A DNA stretch of 64,000 nt from Varibaculum massiliense (lineage in GTDB: Bacteria; Actinomycetota; Actinomycetes; Actinomycetales; Actinomycetaceae). The stretch spans positions 806,001-870,000 of the forward strand of contig NZ_FNWI01000004.1 in the NCBI RefSeq assembly GCF_900106855.1. The letters run 5' to 3'. Positions within the stretch are counted from its first letter, which is position 1. The number at the start of each line of letters is the position of its first letter. This document shows positions 1 through 7,357 of the stretch, one piece after another. The notes beneath the pieces were generated by a model. The model saw only the letters and a program-made list of their open reading frames with translations, did no database searches and was not told the origin of the DNA. The translations under genes were made by a program, and so were the position numbers.

Positions 1-302
1 CGACCGGGCTTTACCGGAGCCACCCACCATTCGGGAGAACCTTTACCGGAACCCATACGAGTCTCGGCCGGCTTCTTGGTCAGCGGACGGTCAGGGAAAA
101 TATTGATCCAAACTTTACCGCCACGCTTAATGTAACGGGTCATCGCGATACGAGCGGCCTCAATCTGCCGGTTAGTAATATAGGCGTGATCAAGTGCTTG
201 AATCCCGTATTCGCCGAATGCCAATTCGGTACCGCGCTTAGCCATACCCTTACGAGTGGGGCGGTGCTGTTTGCGCCATTTTGTCCTACGAGGAATTAAC
301 AC
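1..302 (-). CDS. rplP: 50S ribosomal protein L16 (C-terminus beyond window)
   Basis: The minus-strand translation begins [14 protein letters not shown] and continues through [14 protein letters not shown], the conserved start of L16. About 100 codons are present and the C-terminal part lies outside the window. L16 is a large-subunit protein near the A site and peptidyl-transferase centre. The start is GTG, one base after the rpsC stop codon, so translation is probably coupled to rpsC. This is the standard position in the S10 operon. The frame is too incomplete at its 3' end to appear as a full gene, but the identity is secure. Confidence 0.95.
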   Translation of the reverse strand, partial: MLIPRRTKWRKQHRPTRKGMAKRGTELAFGEYGIQALDHAYITNRQIEAARIAMTRYIKRGGKVWINIFPDRPLTKKPAETRMGSGKGSPEWWVAPVKPG

Positions 303-303
303 G

Positions 304-1221
304 TTACTCCTCCGTTCCGTTTTCTTGCGGCTTCTCAGCTTCGGCTACCGGCTTTTCAGCAGCAGCCGCAGCTACAGGTGCCTCATTTTCCGAGGAAGCA
401 GCCTCAGGTTTTTCTGTCTGAGCCTGAGCGGCGCCCTCTTGGCGTCCTTCGCCGCGTCCGCGACGTCCACCGCGTCCGCCTTCCCGACCTGCGCGTCCGC
501 GACGTCCACCGCCGCGTCCGCGACGTCCACCGCCGCGGCCACCCCGTCCACCGGATTCAACCTGCTTACGAGTAAATTCGGTTTCGGTGAGATCGCCTTT
601 ATAGATCCACACTTTCACGCCGATACGACCGAAAGTGGTGTGAGCTTCATAGAAGCCATAGTCGATGAGGGCGCGCAGCGTGTGCAGCGGCACCCGACCT
701 TCACGGTAGAACTCTGAACGGGACATTTCCGCCCCACCCAGACGGCCCGAGCATTGCACCCGGATACCGAGGGCTCCCCCGCGCAGCGCCGACTGCATGC
801 CTTTACGCATTGCGCGCCTAAAGGACACGCGGGCAGCCAGCTGTTCGGCGATACCTTGCGCCACTAGCTGGGCATCAATCTCTGGGTTTTTGACCTCGAG
901 GATGTTCAGCTGCACCTGCTTGCCGGTGAGTTTCTCCAAATCGCCACGCAGACGATCGGCTTCTGCACCCCGCCGGCCAATTACGATACCGGGGCGGGCA
1001 GTATGCAAATCGACGCGTACCCGATCGCGGGTACGTTCAATATCAATCTTGGAAATCCCGGCGCGTTCCAGGCTCTTTTCCATGATCCTGCGAATACGCA
1101 CATCTTCATCAACGAAATCACTGTAACGCTGTCCCGGCTTAGTGGAGTCCGAGAACCAGCGGGAACGGTGATCGGTGGTGATACCTAACCGAAAACCGGT
1201 AGGGCTAACCTTTTGTCCCAT
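304..1221 (-). CDS. rpsC: 30S ribosomal protein S3 with RGG-rich tail
   Basis: The N-terminus [13 protein letters not shown], the KH domain (about residues 40-110, with [11 protein letters not shown]) and the C-terminal S3 domain identify S3, which forms part of the mRNA entry channel of the small subunit. At 305 aa it is long for the family. The extra residues, from about 225 on, are a run of Arg/Gly repeats ([16 protein letters not shown] and similar) followed by an Ala/Glu-rich end. Its ATG overlaps the rplV stop by one base (TAATG), indicating translational coupling. The DNA encoding the tail is internally repetitive, so its length may vary between strains. Confidence 0.97.
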   Translation of the reverse strand: MGQKVSPTGFRLGITTDHRSRWFSDSTKPGQRYSDFVDEDVRIRRIMEKSLERAGISKIDIERTRDRVRVDLHTARPGIVIGRRGAEADRLRGDLEKLTGKQVQLNILEVKNPEIDAQLVAQGIAEQLAARVSFRRAMRKGMQSALRGGALGIRVQCSGRLGGAEMSRSEFYREGRVPLHTLRALIDYGFYEAHTTFGRIGVKVWIYKGDLTETEFTRKQVESGGRGGRGGGRRGRGGGRRGRAGREGGRGGRRGRGEGRQEGAAQAQTEKPEAASSENEAPVAAAAAEKPVAEAEKPQENGTEE

Positions 1222-1589
1222 TAGTCGTTCTCCTCTTCCTGTTTGCCGTCAGAAACCTCGATAGTGATGTGGCTGGTCCGTTTAAGGATTCGGCCAGCAC
1301 GCCCTTGGGCGCGCGGACGGAACCGCTTCATCGTGGGACCTTCATCTACGTACGCCCGCGAAATCTTTAGTTCCGCAAACGTATCTTTCCCGCCGGGCCG
1401 ATCTGCTTTAGCGGCGGCGTTGTACATTGCGCTGCGAAGCACCTTGCGAACATCAGTTGCGACCGCCTGAGGAGCGAAACGCAGGATGTCGTAGGCCTCG
1501 AGGGCGTTCTTGCCGCGAATCATGTTCACGACGCGACGCGACTTCTGCGGCGTAGAGCGTACGAAACGCGCTTTCGCCATGCCTTCCAT
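1221..1589 (-). CDS. rplV: 50S ribosomal protein L22
   Basis: The protein reads [18 protein letters not shown] and carries the C-terminal [19 protein letters not shown] segment typical of L22, which lines the peptide exit tunnel with L4. The open frame starts three codons earlier (MEGMAKARF). An AAGAAGG ribosome-binding site sits at normal spacing from the upstream ATG, so I keep 1589; the inner ATG at 1580 is the alternative. It lies 27 bp after rpsS and overlaps rpsC by one base within the S10 operon. The C-terminus is acidic (KQEEEND). Confidence 0.97.
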   Translation of the reverse strand: MEGMAKARFVRSTPQKSRRVVNMIRGKNALEAYDILRFAPQAVATDVRKVLRSAMYNAAAKADRPGGKDTFAELKISRAYVDEGPTMKRFRPRAQGRAGRILKRTSHITIEVSDGKQEEEND

Positions 1590-1616
1590 CTTTGCCTTCT
1601 TTCTCTTCGGGCGCGC

Positions 1617-1898
1617 CTAACGACGGCGTGCCTTTCGGTCGTCCTTGTCATGTCCGCGGAAGGTACGAGTGGGCGCAAATTCGCCCAGCTTGTGACCAAC
1701 CATGTTTTCGGTGACGTACACCGGAACGTGTTTGCGTCCGTCGTGTACCGCGATAGTGTGCCCAATAAAATCGGGGGTAATCATAGAGCGGCGTGACCAG
1801 GTCTTGATAACCGACTTTTTATTGGCGTCATTCAGAGCGTCGACTTTTTTCATCAAATGGTCGTCGACGAAAGGACCCTTCTTTAGGCTACGTGCCAT
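1617..1898 (-). CDS. rpsS: 30S ribosomal protein S19
   Basis: [19 protein letters not shown] is the canonical S19 N-terminus, and [20 protein letters not shown] is the conserved core. The length of 93 aa is normal. S19 sits in the head of the 30S subunit and pairs with S13 near the tRNA sites. It follows rplB by 14 bp in the S10 operon and ends in a basic tail (DDRKARRR). Confidence 0.97.
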   Translation of the reverse strand: MARSLKKGPFVDDHLMKKVDALNDANKKSVIKTWSRRSMITPDFIGHTIAVHDGRKHVPVYVTENMVGHKLGEFAPTRTFRGHDKDDRKARRR

Positions 1899-1912
1899 GA
1901 TTTATCTCCTAC

Positions 1913-2749
1913 CTAACGCTTCTTGCCGGTCCGGCGACGACGCACAATCAGGCGATCGCTGGCTTTATTCGGACGGCGGGTACGACCCTCGGGCTTACCC
2001 CAGGGGCTAACCGGGTGACGACCACCGGAGGTACGACCTTCGCCGCCACCGTGCGGGTGATCAACCGGGTTCATAACCACACCACGTACCTTGGGACGAT
2101 TCCCCTTCCAGCGCATCCGTCCGGCCTTACCCCAAGTGATATTGCCGTGGTCAGAGTTGCCAACCTCGCCGATGGTGGCGCGGCAAGCAGCCTCTACATT
2201 CCGGATTTCCCCGGAGGGCATACGCAACTGGGCGTATTTGCCTTCTTTCGCCACTAGCTGCACGGAAACTCCAGCGCTACGAGCGATCTTGGCTCCCCCA
2301 CCAGGACGCATCTCTACCGCGTGAATCACAGTACCCAAGGGAATGTTGGTTAGCGGCAAGCAGTTGCCGGGCTTAATATCAGCAGTCGGCCCCTGTTCGA
2401 TGCGGTCGCCCTGATGCAGTTTATTGGGGGCGATGATGTAACGCTTGTCGCCATCCGCATAGTGCAAAAGAGCGATATTGGCGCTGCGGTTCGGATCATA
2501 TTCGATGTGGGCAACCTTTGCGGGCACCCCATCTTTGTCGTGACGACGGAAATCAATCACGCGGTAACGGCGCTTATGCCCCCCGCCACGCCGGCGGGAA
2601 GTGATACGGCCGTCGTTGTTACGTCCACCAGTTTTGTGGATAGGACGCAGCAGAGACTTCTCCGGATGGTCACGGGTGATTTCCGCGAAATCGGAAACCG
2701 ATGCGAAGCGACGCCCGGGAGTAGTCGGCTTGTATTTACGAATACCCAT
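1913..2749 (-). CDS. rplB: 50S ribosomal protein L2
   Basis: The 278-aa product begins [15 protein letters not shown] and contains [17 protein letters not shown] and the C-terminal [17 protein letters not shown] block. That block carries the conserved histidine linked to peptidyl-transferase function. L2 binds 23S rRNA and is needed for subunit association. The gene lies between rplW and rpsS with 14-bp gaps and no internal promoter that I can see. Length and motif order are typical of the family. Confidence 0.98.
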   Translation of the reverse strand: MGIRKYKPTTPGRRFASVSDFAEITRDHPEKSLLRPIHKTGGRNNDGRITSRRRGGGHKRRYRVIDFRRHDKDGVPAKVAHIEYDPNRSANIALLHYADGDKRYIIAPNKLHQGDRIEQGPTADIKPGNCLPLTNIPLGTVIHAVEMRPGGGAKIARSAGVSVQLVAKEGKYAQLRMPSGEIRNVEAACRATIGEVGNSDHGNITWGKAGRMRWKGNRPKVRGVVMNPVDHPHGGGEGRTSGGRHPVSPWGKPEGRTRRPNKASDRLIVRRRRTGKKR

Positions 2750-2763
2750 TACTTGTTCACCCC

Positions 2764-3069
2764 TTACGCAGACGCTTCGTTGAAGATATCGATTGTGCCT
2801 TCGGCGAGGGTAATAATGGCGCGTTTGCCATCTTTCCGCTTGCCATATCCGGTGCGAGTACGTACCCGCTTACCTTTGCGCGCAATCGTGTTTACGTTCT
2901 TTACTTTCACATCGAAGATTTTTTCGATGGCAATCCGAATCTCGGTCTTATTGGCTTTGGGGTCTACCTCGAAAGTGTATTTCCCCTGATCCATTAGACC
3001 ATAGGCTTTTTCCGAGACGATCGGGCGGTAAATAATATCCCGCGGGTTCTTAGTAACCTCGAGTGCCAT
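2764..3069 (-). CDS. rplW: 50S ribosomal protein L23
   Basis: The true start is the ATG at 3069, giving [20 protein letters not shown], the L23 N-terminus, and a normal 101-aa product. The open frame runs 36 codons further upstream, but those codons lie over the 3' end of rplD and look like out-of-frame sequence. L23 sits at the exit tunnel and docks trigger factor and SRP. The gene begins 4 bp after the rplD stop. The conserved [17 protein letters not shown] segment is present. Confidence 0.96.
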   Translation of the reverse strand: MALEVTKNPRDIIYRPIVSEKAYGLMDQGKYTFEVDPKANKTEIRIAIEKIFDVKVKNVNTIARKGKRVRTRTGYGKRKDGKRAIITLAEGTIDIFNEASA

Positions 3070-3073
3070 TGCT

Positions 3074-3718
3074 TTACGCCTCCTGTCCGGTCTTATCGGC
3101 GATGAACTGGCGAATCGCGGCCTCGGTGAAGATAACGTCCTCGTTGTTGAGTACGTCGTAGGTGTTGAGCTGGTCAACCATTAGCAGGTGAACCTGCGGC
3201 AGGTTGCGCACCGACAATACCTGTTCTTCTTCCGAGCGAGTCAGCACTACCAGGACGTAGCGCTGATCTACCAGGGATTCAATGTGTTCGCGACCCGCCT
3301 TGGTGGAGGGGGTTTCCCCGGCAACCAACTGGGACACGAGATGCATACGATCCTTGCGGACCCGATCAGAGAGGGCGCAAGCCAGAGCCGCGGCCTTCAT
3401 CTTCTTGGGGGTGCGCTGGGAGTAATCGCGCGGGTGCGGGCCATGTACGACGCCGCCACCACGCCACTGGGGCGCGCGAATCGAGCCCTGACGAGCCCGA
3501 CCGGTGCCTTTCTGACGCCACGGCTTCTTGCCGCCGCCACGCACCTGACCACGGGTCTTCGTAGAGTGAGTACCCTGACGAGCTGCCGCGAGCTGGGCGT
3601 TAACTACCTGGTGCATCAAAGCAATATTGGGATACCGATCAAAAATGCTGGCGGGCAGGTCAACGCTGCCTACTTTCTTGCCAGCGGGATCAGTTACGTT
3701 TAGCGAAAGATTAGTCAT
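3074..3718 (-). CDS. rplD: 50S ribosomal protein L4
   Basis: This 214-aa protein contains the L4 signature [19 protein letters not shown] followed by [17 protein letters not shown], the extended loop that reaches into the exit tunnel. L4 is an early-assembly protein. In some bacteria it also represses its own S10 operon by acting on the mRNA leader; whether that happens here is unknown, although the leader is structured. Spacing is 2 bp after rplC and 4 bp before rplW. Confidence 0.97.
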   Translation of the reverse strand: MTNLSLNVTDPAGKKVGSVDLPASIFDRYPNIALMHQVVNAQLAAARQGTHSTKTRGQVRGGGKKPWRQKGTGRARQGSIRAPQWRGGGVVHGPHPRDYSQRTPKKMKAAALACALSDRVRKDRMHLVSQLVAGETPSTKAGREHIESLVDQRYVLVVLTRSEEEQVLSVRNLPQVHLLMVDQLNTYDVLNNEDVIFTEAAIRQFIADKTGQEA

Positions 3719-3720
3719 AG

Positions 3721-4389
3721 TTACGCACCTTTCACTGCACTACGAATCAGAACAATGCCGCCCTTAGGACCGGGAATAGCGCCGGTAACCAGGACAATGC
3801 CCTTTTCGGCATCGATTGCCTGAACTTTAAGATTCTGGATGGTCCTGCGTTCCCCACCCATGCGCCCGGCCATGCGTAGGCCTTTGAATACGCGTCCGGG
3901 GGTGGCGCAAGCGCCGATGGAACCAGGTTTGCGGTGGTTACGGTGAGCACCGTGGGATGCGGAAACGCCGGCAAAGCCGTGGCGTTTCATAACCCCGGCG
4001 AAACCTTTACCTTTGGTTTTTCCGGTAACATCCACTTTCTGGCCGACTTCAAAAATGTCGGCAGCAAGTTCCTGGCCAAGAGTAAATTCGTCATCTCCGT
4101 TGGTGCGCACCTCTACCAGGTGGCGACGGGGACTGACGCCTGCTTTATTGAAATGGCCGGCAAGGGGCTTGGTGACTTTGCGCTGGTCAATCTGCCCGAA
4201 ACCGATTTGAATGGCGGTGTAGCCATCGGTTTCTTGGTCACGAACCTGCGTCACCACGTTCTTGTCGACCTGCACGACGGTGATGGGAACGACTTTTCCG
4301 TCCTCGTCCCAAACCTGCGTCATGCCTAGCTTGCGGCCGAGAAGTGCCCGAGTGGGTACTGCGGCAGCCGGCTGGGTCTGCGTGGTCAT
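3721..4389 (-). CDS. rplC: 50S ribosomal protein L3
   Basis: The segment [21 protein letters not shown] is the L3 N-terminal signature, and [11 protein letters not shown] with [20 protein letters not shown] is the conserved central loop approaching the peptidyl-transferase centre. The length is 222 aa. A short non-conserved leader ([14 protein letters not shown]) precedes the family core; the ATG at 4389 has a plausible ribosome-binding site, so I keep it. The gene follows rpsJ by 11 bp. Confidence 0.97.
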   Translation of the reverse strand: MTTQTQPAAAVPTRALLGRKLGMTQVWDEDGKVVPITVVQVDKNVVTQVRDQETDGYTAIQIGFGQIDQRKVTKPLAGHFNKAGVSPRRHLVEVRTNGDDEFTLGQELAADIFEVGQKVDVTGKTKGKGFAGVMKRHGFAGVSASHGAHRNHRKPGSIGACATPGRVFKGLRMAGRMGGERRTIQNLKVQAIDAEKGIVLVTGAIPGPKGGIVLIRSAVKGA

Positions 4390-4400
4390 AATTATTTTCC

Positions 4401-4709
4401 TTAGAGTTTGATCTCGATGTTTACGTCAGCAGGCAAATCGAGACGCATTAGCGAATCGACTGCCTTAGGCGTCGGGTCGACAATATCGATGAGCCGTTTG
4501 TGCGTACGCATCTCGAACTGCTCACGACTGTCCTTGTACTTGTGTGGCGACCGAATCACGGTGAACGTGTTCTTTTCGGTCGGCAAAGGTACTGGGCCTA
4601 CCACTGTGGCGCCCGCGCGCTGGACCGTTTCCACGATCTTTTTCGCGGACGAGTCAATGACCTGGTGGTCATACGACTTCAGCCGGATGCGGATTTTCTG
4701 TCCCGCCAT
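4401..4709 (-). CDS. rpsJ: 30S ribosomal protein S10
   Basis: [19 protein letters not shown] and [19 protein letters not shown] are diagnostic of S10, and the 102-aa length is normal. S10 belongs to the head of the 30S subunit and is also NusE, a partner of NusB/NusG in transcription antitermination. It is the first gene of the operon. About 260 nt separate the predicted promoter from the start codon, which leaves room for a regulatory leader. Confidence 0.98.
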   Translation of the reverse strand: MAGQKIRIRLKSYDHQVIDSSAKKIVETVQRAGATVVGPVPLPTEKNTFTVIRSPHKYKDSREQFEMRTHKRLIDIVDPTPKAVDSLMRLDLPADVNIEIKL

Positions 4710-4968
4710 TCCGTCTACCTCTTCTTCTTCCGTAGATGTTTCCCCGGTGTTTATCCCGGGCCTGCCAGGGGATTTCCTCCCTTGCTTGCGCTAAGGTCGC
4801 GAGGGCGAACTTAGCCGGTTGCAAGCGCAAGAATCCCTAAAAAGTTTAGGGAGGTGATCTGCGTGATCCCTGGCGAACTGTTTCACCAGGCACGAATCGA
4901 TTCCTGCGTTCTTGCTGCCGGGCGCTAGGAGAGCGGGTACGCAGAGCGCACCTTTCAACTAGAGCCAG
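4710..4968 (-). promoter_or_regulatory. Structured leader of the S10 operon
   Basis: This untranslated stretch between the predicted transcription start and rpsJ holds clear inverted repeats. A perfect 8-bp stem (TCCCTAAA / TTTAGGGA, 3-nt loop) lies at 4834-4852. A second fold near 4781-4832 has arms GCTAAG and CTTAGC, extended by CTTGCTTGC- and GCAAGCGCAAG-like outer arms. No coding frame is convincing. S10 leaders in other bacteria are bound by L4; the sequence does not show whether this one works that way. Confidence 0.5.
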
Positions 4969-4974
4969 TAAACT

Positions 4975-5004
4975 ACTTTAACGCGCTCGCCAGAACCCTT
5001 TCAA
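4975..5004 (-). promoter_or_regulatory. Predicted promoter of the S10 operon
   Basis: On the minus strand a -35 element TTGAAA and a -10 element TAAAGT are separated by 18 bp, a good match to the principal-sigma consensus. The promoter lies inside the last third of the toxin stub, so its -10 element ends on that stub's stop codon. Expected transcription start is near 4968. Confidence 0.65.
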
Positions 5005-5100
5005 GCTGCACTCATGTGAATGACCCCACGTCCCCGCATCCGGGCGTGTCGCGGCATGAATAGCGAGGACATCCTGCTGCGAAAACGCAAATCCGTTCAT
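4978..5100 (-). pseudogene. Truncated toxin stub downstream of Phd/YefM antitoxin
   Basis: An open frame of 40 codons starts with an ATG that overlaps the antitoxin stop codon (ATGA), the usual coupling in toxin-antitoxin operons. It begins MNGFAFSQQDVLAIHAATRP and then stops early at TAA. The first 20 residues resemble the N-terminal helix of Doc/Fic-type toxins (a DVLAIHxA pattern); the rest shows nothing recognisable. I read it as the remnant of a deleted toxin gene, with the S10 promoter now occupying its end. The family assignment rests on a short match and could be wrong. Confidence 0.5.
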
Positions 5101-5315
5101 TTGGCCAGTTCTTGGAATACATCGGCATATTCATCCATGAAGTCGACTGCAACGTCGGCTACTTCGGTCGCAGCGTGTGCCGGTTGGATAATTACCCACG
5201 GCCGATTATTCTTCAAAATGGTGAGGGGTTTCCCCGTCCTGTTCACTTCTGCCGTGACCCGGGAAAAATTATTTTTAGCTTCCGCTAGACCCATTGTAAA
5301 TGCAGGCATTGACAT
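5097..5315 (-). CDS. Phd/YefM-family antitoxin
   Basis: This 72-aa protein (FTMGLAEAKNNFSRV, then GKPLTILKNNRPWVIIQPA) matches the Phd/YefM fold: an N-terminal DNA-binding part that autoregulates, then an acidic C-terminal tail (VDFMDEYADVFQELAK) that would neutralise a toxin. The start could be 5315 or the second ATG at 5309, which is better spaced from the AAGAAGGG ribosome-binding site. No intact toxin follows, only a 40-codon stub, so the antitoxin appears orphaned. It sits between the pilus cluster and the S10 operon. Confidence 0.8.
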   Translation of the reverse strand: MSMPAFTMGLAEAKNNFSRVTAEVNRTGKPLTILKNNRPWVIIQPAHAATEVADVAVDFMDEYADVFQELAK

Positions 5316-5336
5316 TTCCCTTCTTTACTTAGCAAA

Positions 5337-5365
5337 ATTATGGCTAATATTTGATCCAGAGTCAA
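5337..5365 (-). promoter_or_regulatory. Predicted promoter of the orphan antitoxin
   Basis: Minus-strand TTGACT and CATAAT are separated by 17 bp, a near-consensus housekeeping promoter about 22 bp upstream of the antitoxin start. If active, it would also read on toward the S10 operon, since I see no terminator between. Confidence 0.65.
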
Positions 5366-5393
5366 TAGGTCGGCGTACCTTACATATTTTGAG

Positions 5394-5503
5394 CGCGTGC
5401 GGACGGATTTATGCCGAGGGGTAGGCTTCGGGATTTAAATTCGTGAAAATGCCAGAGCATTTTCCGGATTTCGGGGCGTGAGGCAAAATCTGCCCACACG
5501 CGC
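5394..5503. repeat. Palindromic intergenic repeat, copy 1
   Basis: An element of about 110 bp with nested inverted repeats. The outer arms read CGCGTGCGGACGGATTT-ATGCC against GGCAAAATCTGCCCACACGCG. The inner arms (TCGTGAAAATGC / GCATTTTCCGGA, loop CAGA) form a long hairpin. A second copy, near-identical over its central 80 bp, lies at about 30044-30154. No coding frame fits. It behaves like a REP/MITE-type dispersed element. Confidence 0.75.
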
Positions 5504-5504
5504 G

Positions 5505-5542
5505 AAAATCCCCCGCGCGAGCTTGGATACCGCACGGGGGAT
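5505..5542 (-). terminator. Rho-independent terminator of the pilus operon
   Basis: On the minus strand ATCCCCCGTGCG pairs with CGCGCGGGGGAT and is followed by a short U run. It lies 28-65 bp after the small-pilin stop and directly beside repeat copy 1. Confidence 0.7.
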
Positions 5543-5569
5543 GGATTTTTTAGGTTACGGCGGAATTAA

Positions 5570-6301
5570 TTAGCGACAGCGGGGGGTTTCTTCGTCTTGG
5601 CGACGGCGCCGCGCGGCGGCAACCAGGATGCCGGTGCTAAAGAGTACGCCCGCTGCGATCAGGAACGGCACCACGTAAACACCGGTCTTGGGCATGTGCG
5701 GCTTGGCGGGCGGCGGTGTAGATGGCGCCGGAGTTTGCTCCGCCATCATCTTGGGGGCAACCGAGATATTGAAAGTCCATACGTGCAGGTCAGGATTGCC
5801 GGAGGGCATAGTAATCAGGAACGGCTTGATGCGACCATATTTATGGGTGGTGTCTGCCGGTTTTTGATCACTCACCAGGTAGAGTCCCACCGGCAGGTTA
5901 GTGAAGGTCACGTTGCCCGCGTCATCGGTAGTCATAGTTTTTGCGGGTTCTAAGCCTTTGGCCTCAGCCTGCTTAACTGTCATCTTTTGCAGTTGCGTCC
6001 AGTCGGCGGTAGGTAAATCTACCCCCTTGACCCGGTTAATCTGAATAACCTGTCCCCCTGCCGGACCGTTCGGCAAGGCTCCCGGTTTGGGGTCATCATA
6101 GGGATTGGCAGCAGTCTTGCTTATATGTAGCTGTCCGAGGCGCGCCGGGTTGAAACTGGTCGGGTCGAGACCGGTAATATCACCCACTACTACTGGTTGA
6201 TCCGATTGCGGTGAGGCCATCGCCGAGGTTGGTACCAGGGCAAGCATTAGTGCGGCCAGCATCCCCAAGCCTGCTTTCAGCTTGCGTCGCATGCTGTTCA
6301 C
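5570..6301 (-). CDS. Small sortase-anchored pilin-like surface protein
   Basis: This 243-aa exported protein has a signal peptide (about residues 1-29, ending SAMASP), a SpaA/prealbumin-like domain (GQLHISKTA..., then FTNLPVGLYLVSDQ), a Pro-rich stretch, and a cell-wall sorting signal. The sorting motif is MPKTG (residues 203-207) rather than LPxTG, followed by a hydrophobic helix and RRRR. It is the last gene of the pilus operon and overlaps the sortase gene by 4 bp (ATGA). By position it may be the basal pilin linking the fibre to the wall. The extreme C-terminus (DEETPRCR) is longer than usual after the Arg run. Confidence 0.8.
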   Translation of the reverse strand: MNSMRRKLKAGLGMLAALMLALVPTSAMASPQSDQPVVVGDITGLDPTSFNPARLGQLHISKTAANPYDDPKPGALPNGPAGGQVIQINRVKGVDLPTADWTQLQKMTVKQAEAKGLEPAKTMTTDDAGNVTFTNLPVGLYLVSDQKPADTTHKYGRIKPFLITMPSGNPDLHVWTFNISVAPKMMAEQTPAPSTPPPAKPHMPKTGVYVVPFLIAAGVLFSTGILVAAARRRRQDEETPRCR

Positions 6302-7299
6302 TGTGTCCTCCTTGCTTTTCGTGGCGGGTAATGAGTAGTCATCTCGGCGTCGGTGGCGGGGATTCCGCCACTGGCAGTCGGGGGTGATTCCCCGGATGTG
6401 TTCTTATTTTCTTCTTCGTCCTGGCCGCGGCGACGCTGTTTCCACAGCCACCAACCGAGCAGTAGAGCGGCTAGGCAGGCCACAAAAATTATGGCTCCCA
6501 TCCACCACGGCCACTCCAACTTTCCGGCTCCGGCGAAGGGATCGGTCTTATCCATCGGTACCCGCTCCCCGGTCACCAACAACCGGTGACTGTTGATTCC
6601 GTAGGGCGTGCAGGTGAGGACGGTTAAAAGGTCTTTGCCTTCTTGCCGCTGCAGGCTTTTCACCTGGTTGGGGCGGACTACCCGAATCCAACGCACCTGA
6701 TATTTGAGCTTTTGCCCCGCTACCTGCACATAAATAGCGTCACCTTTTTTCACCTTGGTGAGGTTATCGAGCAAAGTGGCTGTTGACAGCCCGCTATGCC
6801 CAGTAAGTACCGCGTGCGTTCCTTTGCCCCCCACCGGGAGTGAGGATCCGTACAGATGCCCGATTCCGCGTTCTAGGGTGTCTGGCTGGGAACCGTGGTA
6901 GATAGGTAAATCTACTTTGATTCCCGGGATTACCAGCCGCCCCATTTCCGGGACGATATTTAGTTGTTTTAGATACACCTGATAGGGGTTGTTGTCTTTG
7001 GCTACCCTCGCCAACCAGGGATCCAGGATGGGAGCACCCGGAGTATGTCGGTTATACGCTTGGGCTGCCTTGAAGGATTCAGTCAGCTGCGGCCTATCAA
7101 GATATTTTTCTGCTTTTGAGTATTCGTAGGCGATCTGGAGTTGGCGGGCATTGTTCCATTGGGTTGCCACTACGGGGTATAACAACACCGCAATACCCGC
7201 CAACGCCAGGATTACGGGAATCAGAGTGGAGCCGCGGCTGCGTTGGGCTTTGCCTTCACGCTGCGTACTCGCTCCGCTGCTTTTCTCTTTCTTCCCCAA
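6298..7299 (-). CDS. Class C (pilus-assembly) sortase
   Basis: The 333-aa protein has an N-terminal membrane segment (about 24-45), a sortase domain and a C-terminal membrane segment (about 263-288) followed by basic residues. Catalytic residues are visible: His168 in LTGHSGL, Cys230 in TVLTCTPYG and Arg239. A DPW lid motif at residues 93-95 is typical of class C sortases, which polymerise pilins. It would join the LPLTG pilin through its pilin-motif lysine and attach the tip and small pilin. It is flanked by its substrates in one operon. Confidence 0.93.
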   Translation of the reverse strand: MGKKEKSSGASTQREGKAQRSRGSTLIPVILALAGIAVLLYPVVATQWNNARQLQIAYEYSKAEKYLDRPQLTESFKAAQAYNRHTPGAPILDPWLARVAKDNNPYQVYLKQLNIVPEMGRLVIPGIKVDLPIYHGSQPDTLERGIGHLYGSSLPVGGKGTHAVLTGHSGLSTATLLDNLTKVKKGDAIYVQVAGQKLKYQVRWIRVVRPNQVKSLQRQEGKDLLTVLTCTPYGINSHRLLVTGERVPMDKTDPFAGAGKLEWPWWMGAIIFVACLAALLLGWWLWKQRRRGQDEEENKNTSGESPPTASGGIPATDAEMTTHYPPRKARRTQ

Positions 7300-7316
7300 G
7301 ATTCGCCTTGCTATTT

Positions 7317-7348
7317 AGTGTCGGGGAGCAGGGTTGCTCCCCGACACT
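7317..7348. terminator. Strong hairpin between major pilin and sortase
   Basis: A perfect 14-bp stem (AGTGTCGGGGAGCA / TGCTCCCCGACACT) with a GGGT loop lies between the pilin stop and the sortase start. On the minus strand, the direction of the operon, it is followed by AAATAG rather than a U run, so it is probably a partial attenuator or an mRNA-stabilising stem. On the plus strand it is followed by TTATTTT and could terminate antisense transcripts. Confidence 0.55.
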
Positions 7349-7357
7349 TTATTTTAG

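Noticed and set aside
404-560. Short tandem DNA repeats resembling a CRISPR-like array
   Set aside because: They are codon repeats inside rpsC, without unique spacers. No CRISPR array or cas gene was seen anywhere in the window.
256-717. 153-codon plus-strand frame opposite rpsC
   Set aside because: Repeats such as [13 protein letters not shown] are the complement of the RGG-encoding repeats of S3.
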